A stretch of 64,000 nt of DNA, from positions 310,001 to 374,000 of the forward strand of contig NZ_CANMFS010000004.1 of NCBI RefSeq assembly GCF_947497275.1, in the 5' to 3' direction. The position numbers and the translations under genes are program-made. This DNA comes from an uncultured Sulfitobacter sp. (lineage in GTDB: Bacteria; Pseudomonadota; Alphaproteobacteria; Rhodobacterales; Rhodobacteraceae). Each line of letters opens with the position of its first letter. The first letter of the stretch is position 1. Positions 54,973 to 63,542 of this stretch are shown here, one piece after another. The notes beneath the pieces were generated by a model that was given only the letters and a program-made list of their open reading frames with translations, did no database searches and was not told the DNA's origin.

Positions 54973-55587
54973 ATGTCCAACGAGAAACTCAAAATCAACA
55001 GCCGCCGTGGATTCCTTGCCGGCAGCATGGCGGTGCTTGCGGCACCCGCAATCGCGCAAACGGCGACAACTTCGGTCAACAGTCAGGCCACGACCGAGGC
55101 CGAACGTGACCTGAGCGAAGTCGTACAGCGCAATATCTCGAGCTTTCGCACGCTTGATTGGCAGCCGTATTTCGACAGCACCCGGAATGGCGCAATCCTC
55201 GTGGATATTGACAGCCGCGCGGTGCATTACTGGTCCGAAGACCAGAGTGTGTACAAACTCTATCCTTCCAGCGTTCCACTGACCCAAGAGCTCACGCGCC
55301 GGGGCCGGACGGAGGTGATCCGCAAGGTTGAAGGACCCAGCTGGCGTCCGACGCCCTCCATGATGGAACGGAACCCGGAATGGCCTGAATTCATTGGCCC
55401 TGGTCCGGATAACCCTTTGGGAACGCACGCTCTTTATCTCAGCTGGACCTATTACCGCATCCACGGGACGCACGACACCCGCAAGATCGGTCGCCGGTCT
55501 TCGAACGGATGTATCGGACTCTACAATGAGCATATTGCACAGCTGTTCAGCATGGCAAAAGTGGGTACGCAGGTGTTGCTAATTTGA
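54973..55587 (+). CDS. L,D-transpeptidase (YkuD domain), Tat-exported
   Basis: 204 residues. A Tat-type signal is seen: NSRRGFLAGSMAVLAAP with the twin Arg at residues 11-12 and cleavage after AIAQ. The YkuD core has DIDSRAVHYWSE, NPLGTHALYL, and the catalytic YRIHGTHD (His164) with SSNGCIGL (Cys180). It differs from the other copy upstream in signal type and in the full SSNGC motif, so they are not recent duplicates. It sits divergently from the CAP gene. Confidence 0.92.
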   Translation: MSNEKLKINSRRGFLAGSMAVLAAPAIAQTATTSVNSQATTEAERDLSEVVQRNISSFRTLDWQPYFDSTRNGAILVDIDSRAVHYWSEDQSVYKLYPSSVPLTQELTRRGRTEVIRKVEGPSWRPTPSMMERNPEWPEFIGPGPDNPLGTHALYLSWTYYRIHGTHDTRKIGRRSSNGCIGLYNEHIAQLFSMAKVGTQVLLI

Positions 55588-55730
55588 CGACATTCGGGCC
55601 TTAGTCGCTCGTACGAAAGGAAAGGTTGTTCCCTTCAGGCACCAATTGATGTTTAGAAAATGTCACGAGGTAAGTCTTGAGCGTGGGTCATTCCGAGAAA
55701 AATGGCGCACCATCTTCTGGAGGTTATACT

Positions 55731-55913
55731 ATGAAAAAACTCGTTCTCGCTGCTGCATTGACAGCTGCTGCTTCTTCCGCATCCGCCGGCTCCTTGGCTG
55801 ATCCGATCATCGAAGCGCCGGTTATTGTCGAAGAAGCAACAAGCTCTTCCGCCGGTATCGTGGTTCCCCTGCTGCTGCTCGTTCTCGTTGCAGCTGCTCT
55901 GGCAGCCGACTGA
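55731..55913 (+). CDS. Small exported peptide with C-terminal membrane segment
   Basis: 60 residues. Residues 1-19 are a signal peptide (KKLVLAAALTAAASSASAG, cleavage after ASA); the mature part of about 41 residues has an acidic segment (DPIIEAPVIVEEATSS) then a hydrophobic helix (IVVPLLLLVLVAAALAAD) at the very end. GGAGG lies 7 bases before the ATG, and a strong terminator follows. The short mature form with terminal helix suggests a membrane-lodged peptide. No known function. Confidence 0.8.
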   Translation: MKKLVLAAALTAAASSASAGSLADPIIEAPVIVEEATSSSAGIVVPLLLLVLVAAALAAD

Positions 55914-55940
55914 TTTTCAGTCTTCTGACTGGTAATAGGA

Positions 55941-55968
55941 AAGGCGGCGCTTCTGCGCCGCCTTTTTT
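55941..55968 (+). terminator. Strong intrinsic terminator
   Basis: AAGGCGGCGC and GCGCCGCCTT pair over 10 bp with loop TTCT, followed by TTTT. It ends the small-peptide transcript; the hemH stop follows 31 bp on in the other direction. Confidence 0.92.
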
Positions 55969-55998
55969 CATGTCCAACCGCAGACGCAGTGTAGCTTT

Positions 55999-57042
55999 CT
56001 AGATCCAGCCCATCAGATTCTCGCGGATCACATTGCTCAGCGCGTCAATATGCGCGTCATCGTCGTTGAGGCAGGGAATATAGGTGAACTTTTCGCCACC
56101 CGCTTGTTCGAAGCTTTCGAATATCTCTTCGTTGATCTCTTCCAGCGTTTCGATGCAATCCGCCGAAAATGCAGGTGCGCAGACGGCGATGTTCTTCTTG
56201 CCGGCGTCGGCAAGGCGCGCCACTTCTTCTACGGTGTAGGGTTTCAGCCATTCCTCGGGCCCAAACTTTGACTGAAATGTCGTTTTGATCTCGGTGTCGT
56301 CCCATCCCAGCCGCTCCTTGAGCAGGCGTGTCGTCTTCTGACACTGACAATGGTAGGGATCACCCTCCATCAGATAGCGTTTCGGCACGCCGTGGTAGGA
56401 ACAGAGCAGAATGTCCGGTTTGGTCTCAAGCTCAGCGTATTTTGCCTCGATCGATTTGGCGAGCGCGTCGATGTAATCGGGCCGGTCGAAATAGGGCGCG
56501 ACGGTGCGGCTGGCCGGTTGCCACTTTTCCTTGCCGAGCGCCTCGAAGAACTTGTCGCAGGCGGTGGCGGACGTGGCCCCGGCGTACTGCGGGTACAATG
56601 GAAAGAACAGAATCTTCTGACAGCCTGCCTTGGTGAGCTTTTCCACCTTGCTTTGTGTCGACGGATTTCCGTAACGCATGCAGAAATCGACCATCACCCT
56701 GTCGCCATAGGTCTTTTCCATTTCGGCAGCGATCTTGGCGGTCTGCGCCTTTGTGATCGTCATCAGCGGGCTTTCTCCCTCCGCCTCGTTCCAGATGGAT
56801 TTATATGCAGCACCGGATGTGAAGGGACGCTTTGTCAGGATGACCAGTTGAAGCAAAGGTTGCCACAGCCAGGGGCTGTAATCGATAACCCGGCGATCGG
56901 ACAGAAATTCGCCCAGATAGCGGCGCATGGACCAGTAATCGTAGTTGTCCGGTGTCCCCAGATTGCTTACCAGAACGCCGACCTTGGGTTGCGGAACCTT
57001 TGGATGATCGGAATCGGAATGGATCGGGCGCGTCTCGGTCAT
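55999..57042 (-). CDS. hemH: Ferrochelatase
   Basis: 347 residues; inserts Fe2+ into protoporphyrin IX, last step of heme synthesis and partner of HemJ upstream in this window. VGVLVSNLGTPD, FCMRYGNPS, FPLYPQYAGATSATA, CSYHGVPKRY (His ligand of the metal site) and the FSADCIETLEEI block are canonical. The C-terminal cysteines that bind a 2Fe-2S cluster in some bacterial enzymes are not present. ATG 57042 with CAGGA upstream; in-frame ATGs at 57057 and 57075 are alternatives. Confidence 0.95.
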   Translation of the reverse strand: MTETRPIHSDSDHPKVPQPKVGVLVSNLGTPDNYDYWSMRRYLGEFLSDRRVIDYSPWLWQPLLQLVILTKRPFTSGAAYKSIWNEAEGESPLMTITKAQTAKIAAEMEKTYGDRVMVDFCMRYGNPSTQSKVEKLTKAGCQKILFFPLYPQYAGATSATACDKFFEALGKEKWQPASRTVAPYFDRPDYIDALAKSIEAKYAELETKPDILLCSYHGVPKRYLMEGDPYHCQCQKTTRLLKERLGWDDTEIKTTFQSKFGPEEWLKPYTVEEVARLADAGKKNIAVCAPAFSADCIETLEEINEEIFESFEQAGGEKFTYIPCLNDDDAHIDALSNVIRENLMGWI

Positions 57043-57094
57043 AGGATTTTCCTGCATAGAACTTCGCTGAGACATAGATAGATTTGGCTTGGGG

Positions 57095-57907
57095 TCAATC
57101 GCGCAGCGGTCGCTCCGCTGTCGATAGTGCATCGGCTAGGCGTTGTGAGGCAGAGCCGGGGCGCAGCGGTTGCGGCTGCGACGCATCCGGAGCCCAGCCT
57201 GTCAGGACCTGAAGCTCGAAACTGGCGTTTAACCTGCCGTTACCTGCGGCAAAATGCTGCGCGTAGAGTTTCTGTGCCTCCGTAAACACGGCACGGCGCG
57301 AGGGGTAGCGGACGCGCGCCGAAAGCGCGTTCGTTTCCCCCATGGCCCGCAGGTCGCGCATCAGATGCCAGATGTCGCGGTATTCTGCGGTCAGTATCGT
57401 TGTGTCTGCCACCGGGAGGGCAAAACCGCCGCGCTGCAACAGCGCGCCCAATTCGCGCAGTTCCGGCATCGGTGCGATGCGCGGGGAAAGCCCGCCGGTC
57501 ACTGCGATTTCCGCCTCCCCAAGACAGCGTCGCAGTTCGTTCAGGGTTTCTCCGCCAAGGCTGACGGAGATGAAAAGCCCGTCCGGCTTCAGGGCACGGC
57601 GGCATTGGATCAGTTGGCCGACGGGATCATTGGCCCAATGCAGGCCCATCACATGCAATATCAGATCATGCGCCTGTGGCGCGAGATCCAGCGTATCGGT
57701 ATCCCCGAGAATGGTAGCATCGTGGTGCAGCGCGCGCCAGAACGGGGCAAATCCGGTCACGATCGCGGGCGTTGTAAACGGCTTGTTAACCATATCCAGA
57801 CGATCCTGAATTTCGTCCGCCGCCGCTCGGTGAAGGAACATGCCCTCGTCGGTCGCGCGGGCGCGGTTGCGGTCCAGTGAAATGCGGTCTGTCATCGGTG
57901 TTGTCAT
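57095..57907 (-). CDS. SAM-dependent methyltransferase (BioC/NDUFAF5-like)
   Basis: About 270 residues. It resembles the methyltransferase family that includes BioC and mitochondrial NDUFAF5: DRNRARATDEGMFLHRAAADEI at the start, then DLILHVMGLHWANDPVGQL and FISVSLGGETLNELRR. The nucleotide loop motif I is weak, so catalytic activity is uncertain. The start could be ATG 57907 or 57895. It is divergent from comF with 18 bp between starts, so promoters overlap, and may share a transcript with hemH. Confidence 0.78.
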   Translation of the reverse strand: MTTPMTDRISLDRNRARATDEGMFLHRAAADEIQDRLDMVNKPFTTPAIVTGFAPFWRALHHDATILGDTDTLDLAPQAHDLILHVMGLHWANDPVGQLIQCRRALKPDGLFISVSLGGETLNELRRCLGEAEIAVTGGLSPRIAPMPELRELGALLQRGGFALPVADTTILTAEYRDIWHLMRDLRAMGETNALSARVRYPSRRAVFTEAQKLYAQHFAAGNGRLNASFELQVLTGWAPDASQPQPLRPGSASQRLADALSTAERPLRD

Positions 57908-57925
57908 TCGGGGGTACATAGAGCG

Positions 57926-58654
57926 GTGCATGCGGTACTTCAAACAACGGTTTCCCTGATCTACCCACCACGCTGCATCATGTGCGGGGGGTTGGTAGAA
58001 AGCGATTTCGGCCTGTGCGGCCCGTGTTGGCGCGACACAGCGTTTCTGGGCGGCGTGGTCTGCGACAGCTGTGGCGTGCCTCTGACACCCGGGGGGCAGG
58101 GGGACGTGCATTTGTGCGACGGGTGTCTGAATACCCCCCGGCCTTGGATCCAGGGACGCTCCGCGATCCTGTACAGGGACAAGGGACGCAAGTTGGTCCT
58201 GTCCCTCAAACATGGCGACAGACAGGAGATCGCGCGCCCGGCTGCACTTTGGATGGCCAATGCCATGCGCGGAATGCTTGAGCCGGATACCATTGTCATG
58301 CCCGTACCACTGCATTGGTCACGGTTGCTCAAACGGCGCTACAACCAGTCTGCGCTGCTGGCAAAGCATGTTTCTCGTCTGTCGGGTCATGATTATTGTC
58401 CCGATGCCTTGTTGCGGTATCGCCGTACCGCGTCTCTGGACGGGATGAGCCATGATGAACGGTACAACACCTTGGAGAAGGCCATCAGGGTGCATCCGAG
58501 ACGGGCGCATTTGGTCACTGGTCGACCCGTCCTATTGGTTGATGATGTACTCACTTCAGGCGCAACGCTGAGTGCGGCGACGCAGGCCTGTCTTGATGCG
58601 GGATCGGGTGATGTCCGCATCGTGACACTGGCAAGAGCGGCCAAAGATGCCTAA
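57926..58654 (+). CDS. comF: ComF-family protein (double zinc finger and phosphoribosyltransferase)
   Basis: 242 residues. The N-terminal half has zinc-finger cysteines (PPRCIMCGG, CGPC, CDSCGVP, CDGC); the C-terminal half is a type I phosphoribosyltransferase with VLLVDDVLTSGATLSAAT and KRRYNQSALLAK. In naturally competent bacteria ComF acts in DNA uptake at the membrane; in non-competent species the role is unknown. GTG at 57926 is the start. Grouped with grxC, 33 bp downstream. Confidence 0.92.
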   Translation: MHAVLQTTVSLIYPPRCIMCGGLVESDFGLCGPCWRDTAFLGGVVCDSCGVPLTPGGQGDVHLCDGCLNTPRPWIQGRSAILYRDKGRKLVLSLKHGDRQEIARPAALWMANAMRGMLEPDTIVMPVPLHWSRLLKRRYNQSALLAKHVSRLSGHDYCPDALLRYRRTASLDGMSHDERYNTLEKAIRVHPRRAHLVTGRPVLLVDDVLTSGATLSAATQACLDAGSGDVRIVTLARAAKDA

Positions 58655-58687
58655 ATCCTGTTCGACACCCGTTGAAAGGATACATCG

Positions 58688-58948
58688 ATGCAGTCCGTTG
58701 AAATCTATACCTCACCGCTTTGCGGTTTTTGCCACGCAGCCAAGCGTCTGTTGAACCAGAAGGGCGTCAGCTTTTCCGAAGTTGACGTCTTGTCCAATCC
58801 GGACCGCAAGCCCGAGATGACCAAGCGCGCGAACGGCGGGCGTACGGTGCCGCAAATATTTATCGGCGACACCCACGTTGGCGGATGCGATGATCTTTTT
58901 GCGCTGGACCGCGCCGGCAAGCTCGACACGCTGCTGGCCTCGGAATGA
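58688..58948 (+). CDS. grxC: Glutaredoxin 3
   Basis: 86 residues, dithiol glutaredoxin. Active site CGFC at residues 12-15 (Phe in place of the common Tyr), then the GSH-binding TVPQIFIGDTHVGGCDDLFAL with cis-Pro. It reduces disulfides with glutathione. AAAGGA lies 11 bases upstream. It overlaps the next gene by 4 bp. Confidence 0.95.
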   Translation: MQSVEIYTSPLCGFCHAAKRLLNQKGVSFSEVDVLSNPDRKPEMTKRANGGRTVPQIFIGDTHVGGCDDLFALDRAGKLDTLLASE

Positions 58949-59775
58949 AATCCGCGCTTTTGCAACTGAGCGTCAGCGACGATCCGGAGTCCAATCTGGG
59001 GGGAACGCTGGCGCTCCTGTCCGAAGCGGCGGCACAGGGTGCAGAGTTTGTGCTGACGCCCGAAGTGACCAATTGTGTCTCGACCAGCAGGGACCATCAG
59101 CAGCATGTTCTACAGCACGAAGATGCCGACCGAACCTTGGCGGAACTGCGCGGCGCTGCGCGCGATCAGGCTGTCTGGCTGCTGATCGGTTCCTTGGGGT
59201 TGAAAACCGATGACGCCGATGGACGTTTCGCTAATCGCTCGTTCCTGATCGACCCCGAAGGGCGGATCGTCGCACGATACGACAAGATCCACATGTTCGA
59301 CGTTCAGGTCAGCGATACGGAAACCTACCGCGAATCGGCGGGCTACCGGCCCGGATCGACGGCGGTTCTAGTAAAAACCCCCTTTGCGAACATCGGCATG
59401 ACGATCTGTTATGATGTGCGTTTCCCGGCCCTGTATCAGTCTCTTGCAGAGGCGGGCGCGCAAATCATCACCGTGCCATCGGCATTTTCACCGGTGACAG
59501 GGGCGGCGCACTGGCATGCACTTCTACGCGCCCGTGCGATCGAAACAGGGTGTTTCGTGATCGCGCCTGCGCAAACCGGCACCCACGCGAGCGCCGACCA
59601 TAAGACACGCGACACATATGGCCATTCTCTTGTGGTGTCCCCCTGGGGTGAAATTCTCCTGGATGCGGGGACCGATCCGGGTGCGTATGTTTTCGAACTC
59701 GATCTGTTACAAACCGACGCAGCGCGCGCTAGAGTACCCAGCATGAGCCACAAGCGCGCCTTTTCGGGACCCTGA
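58945..59775 (+). CDS. Carbon-nitrogen hydrolase (nitrilase family, Nit1/deaminated-glutathione amidase-like)
   Basis: 276 residues. The Glu-Lys-Cys triad is visible: Glu40 in LTPEVTN, Lys near 113 in RYDKIHMFDV, Cys near 155 in MTICYDVRFPALY. The pattern KIHMFDV and the length fit the Nit-type amidase that hydrolyses deaminated glutathione, which matches its overlap with glutaredoxin. Substrate not proven. It ends TGATG into the MarR gene. Confidence 0.87.
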   Translation: MKSALLQLSVSDDPESNLGGTLALLSEAAAQGAEFVLTPEVTNCVSTSRDHQQHVLQHEDADRTLAELRGAARDQAVWLLIGSLGLKTDDADGRFANRSFLIDPEGRIVARYDKIHMFDVQVSDTETYRESAGYRPGSTAVLVKTPFANIGMTICYDVRFPALYQSLAEAGAQIITVPSAFSPVTGAAHWHALLRARAIETGCFVIAPAQTGTHASADHKTRDTYGHSLVVSPWGEILLDAGTDPGAYVFELDLLQTDAARARVPSMSHKRAFSGP

Positions 59776-60209
59776 TGACAGAAGATTCCAATACCCTCGC
59801 GATCCTGCTGTTCGGTGAAATTTTCGGCATCGATCAGATGCTGCGCAACCGCTTGGGCAAGGTGTTACCAAAGGGCATGGAAATCTCGCATTTTTCGGTT
59901 CTCAACCATCTGGCCTGGCGCGGGGCAGAGCGGACACCGGCGGAACTGGCGGAGACATTCCATGTAACACGCGGAGCGATGACGAACACGCTCAACAAGC
60001 TCGAATGGGCGGGCTATATCCATATCCGGCCGGATTGGGATGATGCGCGCCGCAAGAAGGTCGCGATCAGCCCGGCAGGACGCCAGGCGCGTGAAGCGGC
60101 GCTGAGCCAGATTACCCCGATGATCACGCAGGTGGTCGAGGAGCTGGGCGATGATAACGTACGCGCCGCCCTGCCGATCATTCGCGCATTGCGCCGTCAG
60201 ATGAACTGA
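59775..60209 (+). CDS. MarR-family transcriptional regulator
   Basis: 144 residues. Winged-helix DNA-binding domain around residues 50-100 (ELAETFHVTRGAMTNTLNKLEWAGYI, then RPDWDDARRKKVAISPAG) with flanking dimer helices. Ligand and targets are unknown. Coupled to the amidase gene by a 1-bp overlap, so it may control that operon. No cysteine lies in the DNA-binding part. Confidence 0.92.
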   Translation: MTEDSNTLAILLFGEIFGIDQMLRNRLGKVLPKGMEISHFSVLNHLAWRGAERTPAELAETFHVTRGAMTNTLNKLEWAGYIHIRPDWDDARRKKVAISPAGRQAREAALSQITPMITQVVEELGDDNVRAALPIIRALRRQMN

Positions 60210-60211
60210 TC

Positions 60212-60958
60212 CTATTGCGGTTTCAGGCTGGCGGTCACGTAGTTCACACTCAGATCACGTGCGGAAATGCGCCACGCCCAGCTGACCGGATTGAAGACAA
60301 ACCCCTTGCGATCCACGGGCGTCAGGCCCGCATCGGTCAGCAAGGCAAAAAGCTCGTCCGGCGTAATGAATTTGGACCACTCATGCGTGCCCTTCGGCAG
60401 CCAGCGCATCACATGTTCCGCCCCGACAATCGCCACTACAAAGCTTTTAGGGTTGCGGTTCAGCGTCGAGCAGATGTGCAGACCGCCGGGCTTGAGCAGC
60501 TGGCGGCAGGCCGTGAGATAGTCGATGGGAGATGCAACGTGTTCCACCACCTCCATGTTCAGAACAACATCAAATTGCTCGCCTGCCGCGGCCATGTCCT
60601 CGGCTGTGGTGTGGCGGTAATCAATGTCGAATCCCGATTGCTCGGCGTGAAGCTGTGCCACTGGGATATTCCCCTCCGCGGCATCCGCGCCGACGACTTC
60701 TGCCCCTAGCCGCGCCATCGGCTCCGCCAAAAGACCACCACCACAGCCGATGTCGAGTATGCGCAACCCCGCGAAGGGCGCGGGAGTAGTAAGGTCGCGG
60801 TCGAACTCTCCGGCGATCTGGGTGGTGATATAGTCCAGCCGACAGGGATTGAGCATATGCAGGGGCTTGAACTTGCCGTTCGGATCCCACCATTCGGCTG
60901 CCATCGCTTCGAATTTTGCGATTTCGGACGGATCGACGGTGGTCTGATGCGCTTGCAT
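60212..60958 (-). CDS. ubiG: Ubiquinone biosynthesis O-methyltransferase UbiG
   Basis: About 248 residues. The UbiG pattern is clear: [22 protein letters not shown] at the N terminus (FEA-WWDP), SAM loop [27 protein letters not shown] and NRNPKSF. It carries out both O-methylations of ubiquinone synthesis. Start is uncertain: ATG 60958 gives the family N terminus but has only a very close AGGA; ATG 61006 or 61009 would add 16-17 residues and overlap the pip start region. Confidence 0.94.
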   Translation of the reverse strand: MQAHQTTVDPSEIAKFEAMAAEWWDPNGKFKPLHMLNPCRLDYITTQIAGEFDRDLTTPAPFAGLRILDIGCGGGLLAEPMARLGAEVVGADAAEGNIPVAQLHAEQSGFDIDYRHTTAEDMAAAGEQFDVVLNMEVVEHVASPIDYLTACRQLLKPGGLHICSTLNRNPKSFVVAIVGAEHVMRWLPKGTHEWSKFITPDELFALLTDAGLTPVDRKGFVFNPVSWAWRISARDLSVNYVTASLKPQ

Positions 60959-61007
60959 TTCCTGGCTCCAATGCTCAATGTCGGCTTTCGTACTATATAG
61001 GCTCATC

Positions 61008-61979
61008 ATGGACAAAATCCCAGATCAACCGCGCGCCGTGCAGTATCTGTACCCGCCCGTCGATCCTTTTGATCGGCGGATGCTGACCGTGGGTCAGGGG
61101 CACGAAATTTACGTCGAGCAATGCGGCAACCCCGACGGCATTCCGGTCGTCGTGCTGCACGGCGGCCCCGGCGGCGGATGCAGCCCGTCGATGCGTCGCT
61201 ATTTCGATCCGACGAAGTACCGCGTAATCCTGTTCGATCAGCGCGGGTGCGGGCGATCGCGTCCGCACGCGTCGGTGACGGACAACACGACATGGCATCT
61301 GGTCGCTGACATTGAACTCATTCGTGAGGCGCTGGGCGTTGTGCAGTGGGTCGTCTTCGGAGGCAGCTGGGGTGCGACGTTATCTTTGATCTATGCTCAG
61401 ACGCACCCGGCGGCTGTGCGCAATCTGGTGCTGCGCGGCGTGTTCCTGATGACCCAGGCCGAGCTTGACTGGTTCTACGGCGGTGGTGCCGGGAAATTCT
61501 GGCCCGAGGTGTGGGAAAAATTCGTGGCGCTGGTGCCGGAGGACGAGCGTGACGACTACATTGCAGCCTATCATCGCAGGCTGTTTTCCGACGATATGAC
61601 CGTGCAGACACGCTATGCACGGGCCTGGGCCGGATGGGAAAATGCGTTGGCCTCGATACAGTCGTCCGGCTACATGGCGGAGGGACCGGCCGAGTATGCA
61701 CGCGCCTTCGCGCGGCTAGAGAATCACTATTTCACCAACGCGGGTTTTCTGGAGTTCGACGGACAAATTCTGGCACAGATGGACCGGATCGCCCATATTC
61801 CGGGCGTGATCGTGCAGGGGCGCTATGACTTGATTTGCCCGCCGGCGAGTGCCTATTCAATCGCAAAAGCATGGCCCAAGGCCGAATTGAAGATGGTGCG
61901 TAATGCCGGCCATGCGTTGTCCGAGCCGGGGATCAGCGCCGAGCTGGTCCGCGCCATGGACCGGATTGCGGCGCAATGA
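61008..61979 (+). CDS. pip: Proline iminopeptidase
   Basis: 323 residues, alpha/beta hydrolase (S33). [11 protein letters not shown] is the oxyanion-type HGGPG motif; [13 protein letters not shown] is diagnostic for prolyl iminopeptidases; the nucleophile is Ser in [10 protein letters not shown] near residue 120; a final His near [10 protein letters not shown] completes the triad. It removes N-terminal proline from peptides. Start ATG 61008, divergent from ubiG. It overlaps the next gene by 4 bp. Confidence 0.95.
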   Translation: MDKIPDQPRAVQYLYPPVDPFDRRMLTVGQGHEIYVEQCGNPDGIPVVVLHGGPGGGCSPSMRRYFDPTKYRVILFDQRGCGRSRPHASVTDNTTWHLVADIELIREALGVVQWVVFGGSWGATLSLIYAQTHPAAVRNLVLRGVFLMTQAELDWFYGGGAGKFWPEVWEKFVALVPEDERDDYIAAYHRRLFSDDMTVQTRYARAWAGWENALASIQSSGYMAEGPAEYARAFARLENHYFTNAGFLEFDGQILAQMDRIAHIPGVIVQGRYDLICPPASAYSIAKAWPKAELKMVRNAGHALSEPGISAELVRAMDRIAAQ

Positions 61980-62812
61980 CCCGCAGACCACCCATCGACC
62001 GCCGCGCGCTGTTTGCCAGTGGTGCCGCCGCCGCTCTGCTGGCCGCCGCCGGAGTGAGCGCGGGCCCGTTGCCGCAACGGGGCGGCAAGCTGCGCCTTGC
62101 CGTGTCCGGCGCGCTGCGCAGTGACAGCTGGCAGGCGGGCAGCGGGTTGTTCATGCAGGTCGCGCGGCAAGGGCTCGTCTTCGAAACGCTGACCGAAGTC
62201 GCCGCCGACGGCACGCTGCGCGGGGAGCTGGCGGCGAACTGGACCGGCTCGCCCGATGGGCGGGTCTGGGAATTCGATCTGCGCAAAGATGCGGTTTTCC
62301 ATGACAATGCGCAATTTACGTCCGCCGACGTGGTGCAGTGCCTTGAAATGAACGCGGTGATTACGGCGCTCGATACACATCGCGTGCGGTTCGAGTTGGC
62401 GATCCCCGATGCTTCCTTCCCCTTCAAGCTGAGCGACCCCGCGCATGTGATCCGGCCCGCACATGCGCCGCAGTCGGGTATCGGTACGGGCCTGTACCGC
62501 GTGGTTCACTTCGCCCCGGGCCAGCAGTTGATCGCTAAGCGGGTACCGCGGCACCCCAAAGACGGCCAGGCGGGGTGGTTTGATCAGGTCGAGCTTGCTT
62601 CGATCCCGTCGGAGGAGGTGCGGGCACAGGCGCTGGCCGAGTACCTCGTTGATGGCGCGGATCTTGCGGACCCGTCCATGCTCAGAACATTCGACGATAT
62701 CGTCACACATCAAGCACATGCGGTCTCGCGCAGTATCGCAACTCCGATGGTCATCGGAACGCAACGTCCCTTGGATAATCTGCGGGCCGCGCAGCGTTGG
62801 TGGGCGGCCTGA
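61976..62812 (+). CDS. C-terminally shortened peptide-type (family 5) ABC substrate-binding protein
   Basis: 278 residues against about 500 for the family. A Tat signal ([21 protein letters not shown]) is followed by typical SBP_bac_5 N-terminal sequence: [45 protein letters not shown] and [13 protein letters not shown]. After about residue 200 the C-terminal lobe and hinge are absent; the end ([16 protein letters not shown]) does not look frameshifted. No permease or ATPase gene is near. Translation is coupled to pip by an ATGA overlap. Confidence 0.75.
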   Translation: MTRRPPIDRRALFASGAAAALLAAAGVSAGPLPQRGGKLRLAVSGALRSDSWQAGSGLFMQVARQGLVFETLTEVAADGTLRGELAANWTGSPDGRVWEFDLRKDAVFHDNAQFTSADVVQCLEMNAVITALDTHRVRFELAIPDASFPFKLSDPAHVIRPAHAPQSGIGTGLYRVVHFAPGQQLIAKRVPRHPKDGQAGWFDQVELASIPSEEVRAQALAEYLVDGADLADPSMLRTFDDIVTHQAHAVSRSIATPMVIGTQRPLDNLRAAQRWWAA

Positions 62813-62822
62813 ACGGGAGGGC

Positions 62823-62851
62823 TTGATGTTTTCGCAAGACGGGCCTATATC
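62823..62851 (+). promoter_or_regulatory. Predicted sigma-70-type promoter for rimP-nusA
   Basis: TTGATG at 62823-62828, 17-bp spacer, TATATC at 62846-62851, directly after the preceding gene. The transcript would start near 62858, about 105 bases before the rimP ATG. Confidence 0.55.
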
Positions 62852-62904
62852 CCTTTCAACAGCGGCGCGTTCGGGTCCAAACCAGACGCCCACCGGAAAT
62901 TGCA

Positions 62905-62927
62905 ACGGGCCGCGCGCCCGTTTTTTT
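62905..62927 (+). terminator. Intrinsic terminator / possible attenuator in the rimP leader
   Basis: ACGGGC (62905-62910) pairs with GCCCGT (62916-62921), loop CGCGC, followed by seven T. It lies downstream of the predicted rimP promoter, so it may act as attenuator as well as terminator of the pip operon. Confidence 0.8.
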
Positions 62928-62963
62928 GTGCGCGCCCGCCAGACGCCGAAAGTCAGAGAGACG

Positions 62964-63542
62964 ATGAACAACGATCTGATCGCCAAAGCAGCCATGGACC
63001 GCCGTCTGGCGGAAATCATCACCCCGGTCATCGAGGACATGGGGTTCGAACTTGTACGGGTACGCCTGATGACGGGCAAGGCATCGACGTTGCAGGTGAT
63101 GGCCGACCGGCCTGACGGCGGGATCGAAGTAGACGATTGCGCCCAGATCAGTACCGCCATCGGTGCGGTGCTGGATGTCGAGGATCCGATTGTGGACGAA
63201 TACGCGCTTGAAGTCTCGTCGCCCGGGATCGACCGACCCCTGACACGGCTCAAGGATTTCGCGAATTTCGAAGGCTACGAGGCCAAGATCGAGACGACCG
63301 AGATGATCGACGGGCGCCGCCGTTTCAAGGGCGAGTTGGCGGGCGTTGACGGTGACGAGGTTCTGATCAACGTCGAGGAAGGCACTGTCGGGCTGAAATT
63401 CGACTGGCTGTCGGATGCGAAACTGGTCCTGACGGATGAGCTGATCAAGGAAATGCTGCGCCAGCGCAAAGCGTCGGGCGCGATCGACGAAACACAGTTT
63501 GATGAACTTCAGACCGACGAGTCTGATGAGGGAGAAGACTAA
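62964..63542 (+). CDS. rimP: Ribosome maturation factor RimP
   Basis: 192 residues. RimP N domain ([19 protein letters not shown], then [11 protein letters not shown] and [14 protein letters not shown]) and C-terminal SH3-like domain. It assists 30S assembly. ATG 62964 is used; an acidic tail ends the protein (DESDEGED). It shares its stop with the nusA start (TAATG), the standard rimP-nusA order. Confidence 0.95.
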   Translation: MNNDLIAKAAMDRRLAEIITPVIEDMGFELVRVRLMTGKASTLQVMADRPDGGIEVDDCAQISTAIGAVLDVEDPIVDEYALEVSSPGIDRPLTRLKDFANFEGYEAKIETTEMIDGRRRFKGELAGVDGDEVLINVEEGTVGLKFDWLSDAKLVLTDELIKEMLRQRKASGAIDETQFDELQTDESDEGED

